Source of the DNA: Streptococcus ruminantium
GTDB lineage: Bacteria > Bacillota > Bacilli > Lactobacillales > Streptococcaceae
Direction of reading: 5' to 3'
Length of the DNA stretch: 64,000 bases
NCBI RefSeq assembly: GCF_003609975.1
Contig: NZ_AP018400.1
Span: 1,562,501 to 1,626,500 of the forward strand
The translations under genes and the position numbers were made by a program. The notes beneath the pieces are model-generated. The model searched no databases and was not told where the DNA came from. It saw only the letters and a program-made list of their open reading frames with translations. Below, in pieces: positions 1 through 8,502 of the stretch. Numbering within the stretch: position 1 is the stretch's first letter; every line of letters begins with the position of its first letter.

Positions 1-422
1 TCTTCTGCCAAGTTGAGAACATATACGCCAAAGAACTTCATATTCGCTTCTTTTCCTGCCAAGGTTAATCCTTGGTATTTGGCCATATTCTGTGAAGTTT
101 CCATGTAGAAGCGAGCGATACGGAAGTACTCTGCACTATTGGCACCACCTGCCATCTCTTCGGCTGATCGCACACTTGTATGCGGGTCAAACTGGGCTGC
201 TAACAGTTGCAAAGCTGTAGCTTGCTGAACAGACACATAAGTAAAATTGTAAGATCCCTCTTTCTCGTCTACTTGATTATTTACTGTTAATACTTGACGA
301 ATATCAGCAGCTCCTCCAGGACTTTCTAGATAATAAGGTAGGGGAACAAAGACAGTAAACCAAATCAAAAGAGTTCCTAAAACAATGGATGTGATTAAGA
401 GTAGTTTTCTATTTTTTTTCAT
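1..422 (-). CDS. sepM: SepM-like PDZ/Lon-type membrane protease, N-terminal part only
   Basis: Reading from an ATG at 422 the protein starts [19 protein letters not shown], a basic stretch plus one hydrophobic segment that fits a membrane anchor. It continues with [12 protein letters not shown] and a helical region containing [24 protein letters not shown]. This is the N-terminal layout of the YlbL/SepM family: anchor, PDZ domain, Lon-type serine protease domain. The PDZ and protease domains lie beyond the left window edge. In other streptococci SepM trims competence or bacteriocin peptides outside the cell. It overlaps the 3' end of coaD by 14 bp, so it is the last visible gene of a rsmD-coaD-sepM operon. 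The catalytic residues cannot be checked here. Confidence 0.8.
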   Translation of the reverse strand, partial: MKKNRKLLLITSIVLGTLLIWFTVFVPLPYYLESPGGAADIRQVLTVNNQVDEKEGSYNFTYVSVQQATALQLLAAQFDPHTSVRSAEEMAGGANSAEYFRIARFYMETSQNMAKYQGLTLAGKEANMKFFGVYVLNLAE

Positions 423-897
423 TCTTTTTTATTTCCTCACTAACAAAAGATGGTACATAGGGACTAATATCTTGTTTGTACTGTATCAGCTCACGAATTT
501 GACTTGAAGAGATATTGCGATATTGAGGCTTTGAAATCAAATAGATTGTCTCAATATCTGGCGCTAACTGATGATTAAAATAGTCAAAATTAGCTTCATA
601 TTCTAGATCAATGCTATTGCGCAGACCACGTACGATATGGGTGACACCTCGTTCATGAGCCATATCAACAACCAGTTGCTGACCTGCCAAAAAAACTTCT
701 ATGTTTGGACTTCTCTCAAAGACTGTTTGAAGATGGCGCAAACGCTCTTTCCCTGTAAATAAAGAGACTTTATTAGGGTTGAAAAAAATACCGACATAGA
801 GCTTGTCAAAAAGACCACTAGCTCGTTCAATCATATCTACATGCCCCTTGGTAATTGGGTCAAAGGAACCCGTGAACATTCCAATCTTATCTGACAT
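409..897 (-). CDS. coaD: phosphopantetheine adenylyltransferase
   Basis: CoaD transfers AMP from ATP to 4'-phosphopantetheine, the fourth step of coenzyme A synthesis, in the cytoplasm. The 162-residue length is normal. The N-terminus carries the nucleotidyltransferase signature [12 protein letters not shown] (T/HxGH motif), followed by [13 protein letters not shown], and the C-terminal ISSSQIREL is the second nucleotide-binding motif. It overlaps rsmD by 11 bp at its start and sepM by 14 bp at its end, so the three genes are translated from one message. No internal start fits better than the ATG at 897. Confidence 0.96.
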   Translation of the reverse strand: MSDKIGMFTGSFDPITKGHVDMIERASGLFDKLYVGIFFNPNKVSLFTGKERLRHLQTVFERSPNIEVFLAGQQLVVDMAHERGVTHIVRGLRNSIDLEYEANFDYFNHQLAPDIETIYLISKPQYRNISSSQIRELIQYKQDISPYVPSFVSEEIKKNEKK

Positions 898-1426
898 ACA
901 CTGTCACCTTACTAATTCCGTAAATTTTTTCCTTCCAAATACCTAGCTCTGCTATTTCCTCCGGAAGAGAAACCGCCTTATCCGTCTCACAAACCACCAT
1001 GACATCTTCTGATAAGAGCTGGCGCTGACAAAGTTCTGTCACCATGACTTCAATCTCCTGTTCGGCATAAGGAGGATCTAGAAAAACCAAGTCAAACGGA
1101 CCTTCCAGACTGGATAAGGCCTGACTTGCCTCCATCGCCAAAAGACGAAATTTAGTTTCTTCCTTTGTCATAGCGATATTTTCACGAATGATGGCTTGCG
1201 CTCGACGATCCCGCTCGACTAGAATTGCCGATGCCATCCCCCGTGAAACTGCTTCGATAGATAAACTACCACTCCCTGCATAAAGATCCAAGACATGACC
1301 GCCATCAAAGTAGGGACCAATCATATTAAACATGGCTCCACGAACCTTATCCGAGGTTGGTCTTGTTATTTTGCCGTCCAAGGTTTTTAATCTTCTTCCA
1401 CCATAACTACCTGATACAATTCTCAT
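887..1426 (-). CDS. rsmD: 16S rRNA (guanine(966)-N2)-methyltransferase
   Basis: RsmD methylates G966 (E. coli numbering) of 16S rRNA using S-adenosylmethionine. The 179-residue protein shows the start [13 protein letters not shown], the SAM-binding [15 protein letters not shown] and the catalytic LVFLDPPY, all typical of the family. It is the first gene of the rsmD-coaD-sepM set. The ATG has no recognisable ribosome binding site, and an extended -10 element ends only 7 bases upstream, so the message is probably leaderless. Confidence 0.95.
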   Translation of the reverse strand: MRIVSGSYGGRRLKTLDGKITRPTSDKVRGAMFNMIGPYFDGGHVLDLYAGSGSLSIEAVSRGMASAILVERDRRAQAIIRENIAMTKEETKFRLLAMEASQALSSLEGPFDLVFLDPPYAEQEIEVMVTELCQRQLLSEDVMVVCETDKAVSLPEEIAELGIWKEKIYGISKVTVYVR

Positions 1427-1902
1427 AAAGATTATTATAGCAAAAAATAGAGATAACTGCTAAACCCAAGCATAGACTTCTTACTAATTCCTAGAGAAAG
1501 GAAAGTCTTTCTTTTGTGAAACAACTGTCAACAGTTTTTATTTATACAACATTGGACAGATGACTAATCTCAAACTTGTCCTTGTGTAGACTGATAGCTA
1601 GATAAGGATAGATTCGGAAAACGATTTTATGGAAGTTTTGAAAGGTGAGAGTAGGAATATACTCCGGATAACTGGAGACAGTTATTTACCTAAAAAGTTG
1701 AGGCTAATAATTTGAGGTAATGACGGATTAAAACTGAGCTACAAAGTAAGAGAATAAGATGCTACGGCTAAAATCCACAAAACAGTTTCGTCTTGTCTCA
1801 GCATTCTGTTTTCTAGGCTATTGCTACCTTCTTACTCCTTGAACTAGTTATTTATTTAAAAGAGCAAGACCGGATTAAAAGTTCAGTCTCGCTCTTGTGT
1901 TA
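1427..1902. other. intergenic region without a recognised gene
   Basis: No supported reading frame lies here. Near 1860-1900 a hairpin pairs AGAGC-AGAC with GTCT-GCTCT and probably terminates the minus-strand transcript of the gene at 1903-2628. The rsmD promoter is at the left edge. The remainder has no feature I can name. Confidence 0.5.
1434..1439 (-). promoter_or_regulatory. extended -10 promoter of rsmD, probably leaderless
   Basis: The minus strand reads TGCTATAAT, a TGn-extended perfect -10 hexamer, with only a weak -35 (TAGCAG, 17-bp spacing). The ATG lies 7 bases after the hexamer, about where transcription would start. Confidence 0.6.
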
Positions 1903-2628
1903 TTAAGGATTATCCGTTGTTATATTTGGATCTGTCAAGTGTTCAGTTTCTGATGTTTCGCTCGTTTGGGGCGTGGTCTCTGTTTCAATTGAAGCAGAAG
2001 AATTTACAGACTCCTCCGCCGGTGCCGTTTCGCTGGACTCTACCGGAGAATTTGTACTAGTATCTGATGAGTTGATTTGCTGCTGATTCTCTGTAGTAAG
2101 AGGTGGTTGTTGCCCACGGTAGGTATTCTGAACTGGTACTGAGTAGGAACCTTGGCGACGAGTTTCTTTCTCAGAAGCAGTCGTTGATTGCTCGGTTTCG
2201 CTTTCAGCAGTTTTTTTCTGTTCCTCTAACTTTTTTGCCGCTTCTGCTTTAGCCAATTCAGCTTTTAGCTTAGCTTGCTTTTGGCTATCTGTTTGCTGGC
2301 CGACCAGCTCTTTTACTTGATTAATCCGTTTTTGCAACGCTTCTTTCTTACTTACATCCTTTAATTTATTTACAGCAAATTGAGCTTCAAGTAATTTTTC
2401 CTCAGTCTGTGTACCTTCTAATACGATTACAGCATTCTCAGCTTCTTGGATTAAGGTATCTGTGGCTTTTTTTTGAATGGTGGGGGCTTGCTGAGCAATA
2501 GTCGATTCGCCGCTTGAGGTTTGAGACTTCTTATGCCAGCTAACTGCTAGGCTAATCAATAAGACGAGTCCCATAAAAGAAATGATACCAATCTCAGTCC
2601 ACGACAATCTTTCAAACTTCTTTTCCAT
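1903..2628 (-). CDS. membrane-anchored, Ser/Thr/Glu-rich extracellular protein of unknown function
   Basis: 241 residues from an ATG (MEKKFERLSWTEIG) preceded by AAGGAC; an upstream in-frame TTG at 2679 has no ribosome binding site and is not used. One hydrophobic segment (about residues 12-30) is followed by an outside domain. Residues 45-140 look helical and charged (AKLKAELAKAEAAKKLEEQKK, probably coiled coil). The C-terminal 90 residues are low-complexity Ser/Thr/Glu/Pro, as in wall-spanning linkers. There is no LPXTG motif. It lies 57 bp after a rhodanese-like gene in the same direction. I do not recognise a family; a role at the cell surface or wall is inferred from composition only. 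Confidence 0.7.
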   Translation of the reverse strand: MEKKFERLSWTEIGIISFMGLVLLISLAVSWHKKSQTSSGESTIAQQAPTIQKKATDTLIQEAENAVIVLEGTQTEEKLLEAQFAVNKLKDVSKKEALQKRINQVKELVGQQTDSQKQAKLKAELAKAEAAKKLEEQKKTAESETEQSTTASEKETRRQGSYSVPVQNTYRGQQPPLTTENQQQINSSDTSTNSPVESSETAPAEESVNSSASIETETTPQTSETSETEHLTDPNITTDNP

Positions 2629-2685
2629 ACTTTTGTCCTTATCTGTCCTACCATTTATGAAAAAACGACTATCCAGCAACCATTA

Positions 2686-3072
2686 CTACTTGGCAGTTTT
2701 CACTTTGCCATTCCAACCGTTTAAGCCGTAACTCAAGATATAGATTTCATTAAAGCCTTGTTTTTTTAGATGAAGAGCCGCAGGTGTCACCAACTGACCA
2801 CGATCATTTTCATAAATTAAAACTGGTTTGTCCTTACGAAGAGCTGCTGTACTTTGTTTTAATTGCTGATAAGGAATGTTGCGGGCTCCCAAGATATGTT
2901 TTCTACGGAATTCATTAGGATCACGCAGGTCAACTAACTGACCTGCATGAATTTTTTCCGAAAACTCAGCATTATCAATCACTGTAGCTGCTCGATGCAA
3001 TCTCCAGTAATTAAATCCCATCCATGCTCCCAACAGAACTAAAAATACTAAAATCATCCACAATGTTTCCAT
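2686..3072 (-). CDS. membrane-anchored rhodanese-like protein lacking the catalytic cysteine
   Basis: 128 residues from the ATG at 3072, 8 bases after GGAG. An N-terminal hydrophobic segment (METLWMILVFLVLLGAWMG) anchors a rhodanese fold: VIDNAEFSEKI, LVDLRDPNEFRRKHILGARNIPY, KPVLIYENDRGQ. In active sulfurtransferases the last stretch would read C-x-x-G-x-R/S; here the cysteine is absent (YENDRGQ), so classical thiosulfate sulfurtransferase activity is not expected. The start touches the stop codon of yqgQ (TGATG), showing translational coupling. Similar small streptococcal proteins accompany yqgQ; their role is unknown. Confidence 0.85.
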   Translation of the reverse strand: METLWMILVFLVLLGAWMGFNYWRLHRAATVIDNAEFSEKIHAGQLVDLRDPNEFRRKHILGARNIPYQQLKQSTAALRKDKPVLIYENDRGQLVTPAALHLKKQGFNEIYILSYGLNGWNGKVKTAK

Positions 3073-3290
3073 CAATGCCTCTCCTTCGATTGTTGATACT
3101 CTAATTCTAAACGATGCTCTCGTCTCAAAACAAGATCGGCTTCCATGTATTCTAATCGCTCCAACAAACCAGCCTGATAGACTCGATTAAGCTCTATCTG
3201 CATCATCTCAATATCGTAGAGGCGATTTCCCATGTAGACAATAATTCCGAAGCGCTTGAGCAACTGCTGCACATCATAAAGTCTTTTCAT
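3072..3290 (-). CDS. yqgQ: YqgQ family protein (DUF910)
   Basis: 72 residues, with MKRLYDVQQLLKRFGIIVYMG, NRLYDIEMMQIELNRVYQAGL and a charged C-terminus, all typical of the small YqgQ/DUF910 family. The fold is a small helical bundle and the function is unknown. It heads a set with the rhodanese-like gene. There is no Shine-Dalgarno sequence before the ATG, and the promoter ends 6 bases upstream, so the transcript is probably leaderless. Confidence 0.88.
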   Translation of the reverse strand: MKRLYDVQQLLKRFGIIVYMGNRLYDIEMMQIELNRVYQAGLLERLEYMEADLVLRREHRLELEYQQSKERH

Positions 3291-3296
3291 AGAAAA

Positions 3297-3325
3297 ATTT
3301 TAGCAAAATATCAGGATTTTTTCAA
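3297..3325 (-). promoter_or_regulatory. promoter of yqgQ
   Basis: On the minus strand TTGAAA (3320-3325) and TAAAAT (3297-3302) are 17 bp apart, with a TG extension before the -10. The start codon follows after only 6 bases. Confidence 0.7.
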
Positions 3326-3601
3326 TACAAAAATAAACGTATATGGATGAATCCAAATACGTTGAATGCCTTACTAGCTGATATTATCTTCAACTTTTAT
3401 AACAAAGAAAATAAAAGAAACGGTCCGTCCTAAGCCAGCTCCTCACTCTTTTATCTTTATTGTCAAAAAATAAAAAAATTTTAGAAAGGCTGTTATTTCA
3501 ACAGTTCTAAGAATGTAATCCACTGATAGCTTACGATTTTATCAACTTTGACAGGACTGGTCTGCATGCAGTTGAATGGCAATTCGTATTTCCAATGGCC
3601 T
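3326..3601. other. intergenic region without a recognised gene
   Basis: It separates the yqgQ promoter from the end of the response-regulator gene. I see no supported reading frame, no strong terminator and no repeat. Confidence 0.4.
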
Positions 3602-4204
3602 CTATTGGAGCCACCCATTTTCTTTTGCAACTTTAGTGGCAGCAATGCGGTTTTCCACGCCTAGTTTAGATAGAATACCCGTCATGTAATTGCGAACAGT
3701 CCCATTGGACAGGTAAAGCTGGTTTGCAATTTCCTTATTGGACAATCCATCCGCCACCAATTTAAGCAAGTGAGTTTCCTGCTTTGTCAAAGGACTACGC
3801 TGGGTTAAGAGGATGTCCATCAACTCTGGAGAATATTCTTTCCTCCCCGCTAGGACTGTATCAATGGTCTGCATGAGATCCGAAATCGAGCGCTCCTTGA
3901 GTACATAGGCATCAACATCTGCTTTGACTGCTCGCTCGAAATAGCCTGGTCGTTTGAAGGTCGTCATCATGATAACCTTGACGGGTAGGGCTTGATCGCG
4001 CACCCAATCCAACACATCCAATCCTGTCTTTTCCGGCATTTCAATATCTAAAATCGCCACATCAACCTGCTCTTTTTTCAAAATAGAAATGGCTTGATTC
4101 CCATTTTCAGCCTGTAAAACAGCTGCCACCGTATCCTGAAAACTCAGGAGCTGACAGAGAGCGTCTCGCAACATCGACTGGTCTTCTGCAACCAAGATTC
4201 TCAT
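3602..4204 (-). CDS. NarL/LuxR-family response regulator (DesR-like)
   Basis: 200 residues. The receiver domain starts [16 protein letters not shown]; Asp53 in [13 protein letters not shown] is the likely phosphorylation site, and VIMMTTF and AYVLKE are the conserved Thr and Lys regions. The C-terminal LuxR-type HTH reads [28 protein letters not shown] and binds DNA. The gene start overlaps the kinase stop by 4 bp, so the pair is coupled. It probably controls the operon it ends, which also encodes an ABC exporter; a TGACA-aa-TGTCA dyad upstream of the operon is a candidate site. Confidence 0.9.
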   Translation of the reverse strand: MRILVAEDQSMLRDALCQLLSFQDTVAAVLQAENGNQAISILKKEQVDVAILDIEMPEKTGLDVLDWVRDQALPVKVIMMTTFKRPGYFERAVKADVDAYVLKERSISDLMQTIDTVLAGRKEYSPELMDILLTQRSPLTKQETHLLKLVADGLSNKEIANQLYLSNGTVRNYMTGILSKLGVENRIAATKVAKENGWLQ

Positions 4205-5307
4205 TCTGATGCCTCCTCAATCGGTACTCGAATGGACAGGCGAGTAGGATTAGAAAGAGAAAGAAAATCCAACCTTCCCTGAATCGTTACCAGCCTATCT
4301 CTAATAGTATGTAACTCATTGCCTTTGAGTTGGGTAAAGCCAATTCCATCATCTTCGTACTTCAAAATAAGTCCCTGTTTCTCTCGTTCAAAAGTCAGAT
4401 AACACTTACTGGCTTTGCTGTGTTTAAGCAGATTATTACCTAGCTCCCTTAACACCATAGCTAATTTATTCTGGACAAGCATACTCAACTGCTCTGCTAT
4501 TTCCCTATCAAAAACGACCAAATCCACTCCTGCCAAGGCTAGCATCTGCTGCAAGATCTGCAATTCCTCTGCTATTGTATGTTGCTTAAGAGACTGAACA
4601 ATCTGGCGAACATCAGACATAGAATCTTTTGCTAGGGTTTGAAGGTCGGCTACTTCTTTTTTAGCCTGTTCCACCTGATGGTGTTCCAAGAGAGTCCGAA
4701 CTAATTCCGCCTTGACCGACATCATAGCAAAGACATGCCCCAATGTATCGTGTAGATCTTGACTGATACGATTACGCTCATTTTCAGCAAGTAAAAGATT
4801 GATAGAGGCATTTTGCTCCTGTAATCGCTTTTTCATGGCCTCTCGCTTAGCCTCCATCCGTTCAAATAACAATAAGGCAATACCGAAAAAGTGAAGGACA
4901 AAAATGAAAGCACGAATCTCAAAAACGACAGGTCCAAAGGAGGCCCAAAGCAAAATAGCTACCAATAACGCCGTATAGGAAACTGTTCGGTAAGACCATC
5001 TATCCTCTTTATAGTGCCAGGCAAGCATATTAGATAGGTTAAAGAGAAAGAGGGAAAATTGCAGATTACTACCAAAACTCATAACGGCAATATAGCCAAT
5101 CATATAAAACCAGGCCAGCATAGAATAAAGTTTGTGGTTAGTATAAAAGAGCGAACAATAGAACAGAGCAAAGAGAATCGTTGATACCACTATTAGCACT
5201 GCATTAGGAGAATACTGAGAATAGTAAAGAGGAAAATAAAGAAAGACCATGCCTACAAAAAACATGGGCGATATCTTTCTCTTCTCAAATATAGTGAAAA
5301 ATTTCAT
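4201..5307 (-). CDS. sensor histidine kinase of the HisKA_3/DesK type
   Basis: 368 residues with four to six predicted membrane segments in the first 150, then a coiled linker ([19 protein letters not shown]). The phosphoacceptor His186 lies in [18 protein letters not shown], followed by the ATP-binding motifs [14 protein letters not shown] (N box) and YEDDGIGF (G box). There is no sizeable outside domain, so the signal is probably sensed in or at the membrane, as in DesK or LiaS-like kinases. It phosphorylates the regulator encoded next to it. It follows the permease gene with a 6-bp gap. Confidence 0.9.
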   Translation of the reverse strand: MKFFTIFEKRKISPMFFVGMVFLYFPLYYSQYSPNAVLIVVSTILFALFYCSLFYTNHKLYSMLAWFYMIGYIAVMSFGSNLQFSLFLFNLSNMLAWHYKEDRWSYRTVSYTALLVAILLWASFGPVVFEIRAFIFVLHFFGIALLLFERMEAKREAMKKRLQEQNASINLLLAENERNRISQDLHDTLGHVFAMMSVKAELVRTLLEHHQVEQAKKEVADLQTLAKDSMSDVRQIVQSLKQHTIAEELQILQQMLALAGVDLVVFDREIAEQLSMLVQNKLAMVLRELGNNLLKHSKASKCYLTFEREKQGLILKYEDDGIGFTQLKGNELHTIRDRLVTIQGRLDFLSLSNPTRLSIRVPIEEASE

Positions 5308-5313
5308 AGAACC

Positions 5314-6045
5314 TCACTTGACTTGGCTCTTTCTACTGAAAAAGAGAGCTATTACTAGAAAAATTATCGCATATCCTAGTACAATAAGCAAGGACTTCCA
5401 TAAAAATTCACTGTTCTGAGCATAGGTGACTACTAGCTGATTGACATGGTAACTTGGTGTTAATCTACAAATCTTTTGTACCCATTCTGGAAAAGTATGG
5501 ACAGGCATCCAAGAACCTCCGAGAATTGCTAGAATAAAATAAAGTAGATTACTCACTACAGACATGGTTTGTTCTGACTGGATTTGTGCCAAGAGTAAGC
5601 CAATAGCTAGAAAAACTACCGAGGTTAGGAGAAGGAGAATTGCTGACACACTCCATCCCCAAACGGATAGTTTCACCTTTTTGATTAGGCCTCCAACCGC
5701 AAAAACGATGAAAATGGACATAAGAAAACAAAGAAAGACTCGATAAAGCTTAGATACGTAGTACTTCCATGTGGATAAAGGAGAATGCTGAAGAAAAACT
5801 AACCAACTATTTTTACGATCCTCCGCTAACATCATAGGAAAAGTAAAGAGGGCAAAGCCTGACATAGAAAAATTGGTCATCGTCAGCATATAGGATTGGA
5901 TAAAGTTTTTTTGCATGTTGGGATCATTAAATTGTACTATTGAGGAAAAGATGAGGAAAAAGATGACTGGCATCCCTACCGAAAGTAGGAAGGTTCCCAA
6001 ATCCCGTTGTAATTTAATGCTTTCAATTGCTAACAGAGCTTTCAC
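5314..6045 (-). CDS. ABC-2 type exporter permease
   Basis: 243 residues with about six hydrophobic segments and the fold of ABC-2 membrane subunits: MKALLAIESIKLQRDLGTFLLSVGMP, MLAEDRKNSWLVFLQHSPLSTWKYYVSK (the conserved cytoplasmic coupling region), and LGGSWMPVHTFPEW before the last segment. It overlaps the ATPase gene by 4 bp. With the ATPase and the adjacent two-component system it forms the usual sensing-and-export cassette; the cargo, possibly a lipid or antimicrobial peptide, cannot be told from sequence. Confidence 0.88.
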   Translation of the reverse strand: MKALLAIESIKLQRDLGTFLLSVGMPVIFFLIFSSIVQFNDPNMQKNFIQSYMLTMTNFSMSGFALFTFPMMLAEDRKNSWLVFLQHSPLSTWKYYVSKLYRVFLCFLMSIFIVFAVGGLIKKVKLSVWGWSVSAILLLLTSVVFLAIGLLLAQIQSEQTMSVVSNLLYFILAILGGSWMPVHTFPEWVQKICRLTPSYHVNQLVVTYAQNSEFLWKSLLIVLGYAIIFLVIALFFSRKSQVK

Positions 6046-6920
6046 TTTTCTTCCCCCTTTGTTTCATCAAATAGACTGTTAAGCAAGGTCTTATTCTGCA
6101 CTTCCAAATCTGAAATCCGACAACCAGCTTTCTGTAAGCCAGCCCAAACTTTCTCGATTTCTCTCGTTTTAAAGCTGACGGTATCTTGTTTATAGGTCAC
6201 TTCTCTAATATCTGCCAGCTTCTTTACGACACTTATAAAAGCAATTGGCAAGGTTACTTCCTTTTCTCGTTCCTCGCTCCGCATAGCAAATGGTGTCGTA
6301 TCACGCAAGAGCTTGCCCTGATGCAAAACCAAAATCCGTTCTGCTGTATGCTCTACCTCTTCAATGTAGTGACTAGTATAGAAAATAGTTACTCCTTGCT
6401 CCTTGAGCTCATGGACTATCTCCCAAAAACGTCGACGAGTTGATGTATCCATACCTGCTGTTGGTTCGTCCAAGAAAAGCAGTTTGGGCTTGCCAATCAA
6501 ACAAATCACAAAAGCTAGGAGTCTCTTCTGACCACCTGATAGCTTCCCAGCTAGTTGATTTTTTTGTTCTGAGGAAAAACGGAGCAAGCTGTCAATTTCC
6601 TCATTTGTCAAACTATCCTTATAAATGGCTTGAAAAAAACGAAGTAATTCCTTTACTTTCAAATCCGTTGGAATAGCATTGTCTTGAGGCAAAACGGCTA
6701 CCCTTTCCCTATTAGCTTTAGTTTGTGGATCCTGACCAGCTAGTAAAACCTGTCCTCGGGAAACTTTCTTATCACCCAAAAGACAAGATAGGAGCATTGT
6801 CTTACCAGCACCATTAGGACCAATCAAAGCAACACATTCTCCGCTCCTAACTTCAAAAGAAATATCGGACAAAATCGTCCGTCCCTTGATAACTTTTTCT
6901 ATCTGACTTACACTAATCAT
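6042..6920 (-). CDS. ABC exporter ATP-binding protein
   Basis: 292 residues with all motifs of an active ABC ATPase: Walker A GPNGAGKT, Q-loop region VAVLPQDNAIPTDLKVKELL, signature LSGGQKRLLAF, Walker B KLLFLDEPTAGMD and the switch His in YTSHYIEEVE. The C-terminal 80 residues form the accessory domain of this exporter subfamily. It pairs with the permease that follows (4-bp overlap) and itself overlaps the stop of the upstream small membrane-protein gene by 4 bp. GTAAGGAGAGAG precedes the ATG. Confidence 0.94.
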   Translation of the reverse strand: MISVSQIEKVIKGRTILSDISFEVRSGECVALIGPNGAGKTMLLSCLLGDKKVSRGQVLLAGQDPQTKANRERVAVLPQDNAIPTDLKVKELLRFFQAIYKDSLTNEEIDSLLRFSSEQKNQLAGKLSGGQKRLLAFVICLIGKPKLLFLDEPTAGMDTSTRRRFWEIVHELKEQGVTIFYTSHYIEEVEHTAERILVLHQGKLLRDTTPFAMRSEEREKEVTLPIAFISVVKKLADIREVTYKQDTVSFKTREIEKVWAGLQKAGCRISDLEVQNKTLLNSLFDETKGEEK

Positions 6921-7093
6921 CCAACTCTCTCCTTACAGATTATGCTAGCAACCAAACTGATCATAAGGCCGGCTGGCACTGACCAAAACAAACTATCAAC
7001 AATAAAAACTCCATTTCCAAATAAAGTACAGGAAGTATAAATCAAAATAAGCGCTACCGTAAAATAGAGTACCGCCCCAAAAACTGTCCTCAT
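6917..7093 (-). CDS. 58-residue membrane protein heading the ABC/two-component operon
   Basis: From an ATG at 7093 with a strong AAGGAGAGAG site the frame encodes MRTVFGAVLYFTVALILIYT, a short loop and a second segment VPAGLMISLVASIIC, ending KERVG. Its TGA overlaps the ATPase ATG (ATGA), so it is co-translated with the exporter. It has two membrane helices and no known domain. It may be an accessory subunit or a small regulator of the kinase or exporter; that is inference from position. Confidence 0.75.
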   Translation of the reverse strand: MRTVFGAVLYFTVALILIYTSCTLFGNGVFIVDSLFWSVPAGLMISLVASIICKERVG

Positions 7094-7183
7094 CACTCTC
7101 TCCTTACATACCTGATAGATTCTACACGTTTAGTATAATCTAGCCGTTCAATCTTTACTAGAAACCTTTGTCATGACTTGAAA

Positions 7184-7195
7184 TGACAAATGTCA
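7184..7195. promoter_or_regulatory. dyad operator candidate upstream of the ABC/two-component operon
   Basis: TGACAaaTGTCA is a perfect inverted repeat flanked by TCATGA and CATGA. It is 91 bp upstream of the first gene of the operon and between it and the IS element. A -10-like TATACT (minus strand) lies between the dyad and the gene. DesR- and LiaR-type regulators bind such dyads, so self-regulation by the adjacent response regulator is plausible. Confidence 0.45.
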
Positions 7196-7298
7196 CATGA
7201 AATGATAGCATAGAAAAAAGAGCCATCTTGAAAAGAACCACTTATAATGGACAGTATAAAAAAGTTGTATACTGTTCTTATAAGGAGGTTCTTTTCTC

Positions 7299-7618
7299 AT
7301 GGCCAAAAAAGGAAGCAAGTTCACCAACTATCCACCCGAGTTCAAAATACAGGTAGTGGAAGACTACCTCAGTGGAAAGAGCGGAGGGATGCCTTCTATT
7401 GTCAAAAAATATGGGTTAAAATCAGACGGCCAGGTTCTAACTTGGACAAGAAAATACCGAGAAGACCCTGTTTTACTCACACAGGATTTACGAGGTAGGA
7501 AGTCCACTGGTCGCCCAAAATCAACCAATCTTGATAAATGACAATAGAGGAACAGAATGCCTTTCTTCGTATGGAGAATGACATTTTAAAAACCTTAAGG
7601 ACTCTCCTCAGAAAGTGA
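7299..7618 (+). pseudogene. IS3-family transposase orfA, frameshifted (copy 1)
   Basis: OrfA is the helix-turn-helix DNA-binding part of the transposase (MAKKGSKFTNYPPEFK...SIVKKYGL). Compared with copy 2, one G is missing after 7534, so the frame stops at 7541 after 80 residues instead of 114. The original downstream frame continues to TGA at 7616-7618 and still contains a T-TTA-AAA slippery site (7585-7591). The full OrfAB fusion cannot be made without another shift, so this copy is probably not autonomous. Start: ATG with AAGGAGG. Confidence 0.85.
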
Positions 7619-8502
7619 GAAGAGTCCACCTTTATCAAGTCGTTGAACAATTGAAAGAACGTTATTCCATCTCCCGTTTATGTGCCTATTTGGGTTTCCC
7701 TAGGTCATCATACTACCTCTGGTTAAGCAATGGAAAACCTGAACACAAGCGGTTTAACCCTGACCTAGCACAGGTCATTACAGCTATTTTTAATGAGACT
7801 CAGAAAGGTTATCGTTTCATTTGTTATCAACTGAGAAGAAAATACGATATTTTCTGTCATCCTAAAACTGTCCTACGCTATATGCGTATTCTGGGTTTGA
7901 AGTCGCCAATTCGAAAGAAACGCTATCATTCTTGCACACAGCGTGAGATAAATGAAAAGGCAAGACACGTCCACTACAACGTGCTTGCCCGAAACTTTAA
8001 AGCAGAACGTCCTCTCCAGAAACTAACAACGGATGTCAGTTATGTTTACCACAAACAGGGAAGGATGTTCCTTAGCGTCATAAAAGATTGTTATGACAAC
8101 TCTATTCTAGCATATACTCTTTCAGATTATAACGATAATCAGCTCGTTTTTGAAAATTTAGACCTCGTCTTCAATGAAAATTGGGATGCCACACACATTT
8201 GTGTCTTGCATTCTGATCAAGGTTTTCAATATACCAATCAACAGTATCTCCGAAAATTAGACCAATATGGTGTGACCATATCTCATTCTGGCAAGGGAAA
8301 TTGTTATGATAATGCAGTATGTGAGAATTTCTTTTCTCACTTGAAGAGTGAGTCCTTGAGACTATTTCCACCTGAGAATAAAGAAACCCTCGTCCATCAA
8401 ATCAGGGAATACATTGACTGGTATAATCACCACAGACCACAAGAAAAATTAAAAGGTATGACTCCCTTAGAATTTAGGGAAGCATACCTTCTAAACACCT
8501 AA
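7615..8502 (+). CDS. IS3-family transposase orfB, DDE integrase domain (copy 1)
   Basis: 295 residues encoding the catalytic half of an IS3-family transposase. An HTH_21-like region (RYSISRLCAYLGFPRSSYYLW) precedes the rve integrase core with catalytic Asp in TTDVSYV, Asp in LHSDQGFQYTN and Glu in CENFFSHLKSE. The C-terminal YNHHRPQEKLKGMTPLEFR is conserved in the family. No good ribosome binding site precedes the GTG at 7615, consistent with normal expression as a frameshift fusion with orfA. Bases 7945-8228 are almost identical to copy 2 while the flanks differ. Confidence 0.9.
   Translation: MRRVHLYQVVEQLKERYSISRLCAYLGFPRSSYYLWLSNGKPEHKRFNPDLAQVITAIFNETQKGYRFICYQLRRKYDIFCHPKTVLRYMRILGLKSPIRKKRYHSCTQREINEKARHVHYNVLARNFKAERPLQKLTTDVSYVYHKQGRMFLSVIKDCYDNSILAYTLSDYNDNQLVFENLDLVFNENWDATHICVLHSDQGFQYTNQQYLRKLDQYGVTISHSGKGNCYDNAVCENFFSHLKSESLRLFPPENKETLVHQIREYIDWYNHHRPQEKLKGMTPLEFREAYLLNT

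Noticed and set aside
2629..2679. 17-residue N-terminal extension of the membrane-anchored protein from a TTG
   Set aside because: No ribosome binding site; the ATG at 2628 has AAGGAC and places the membrane segment normally.
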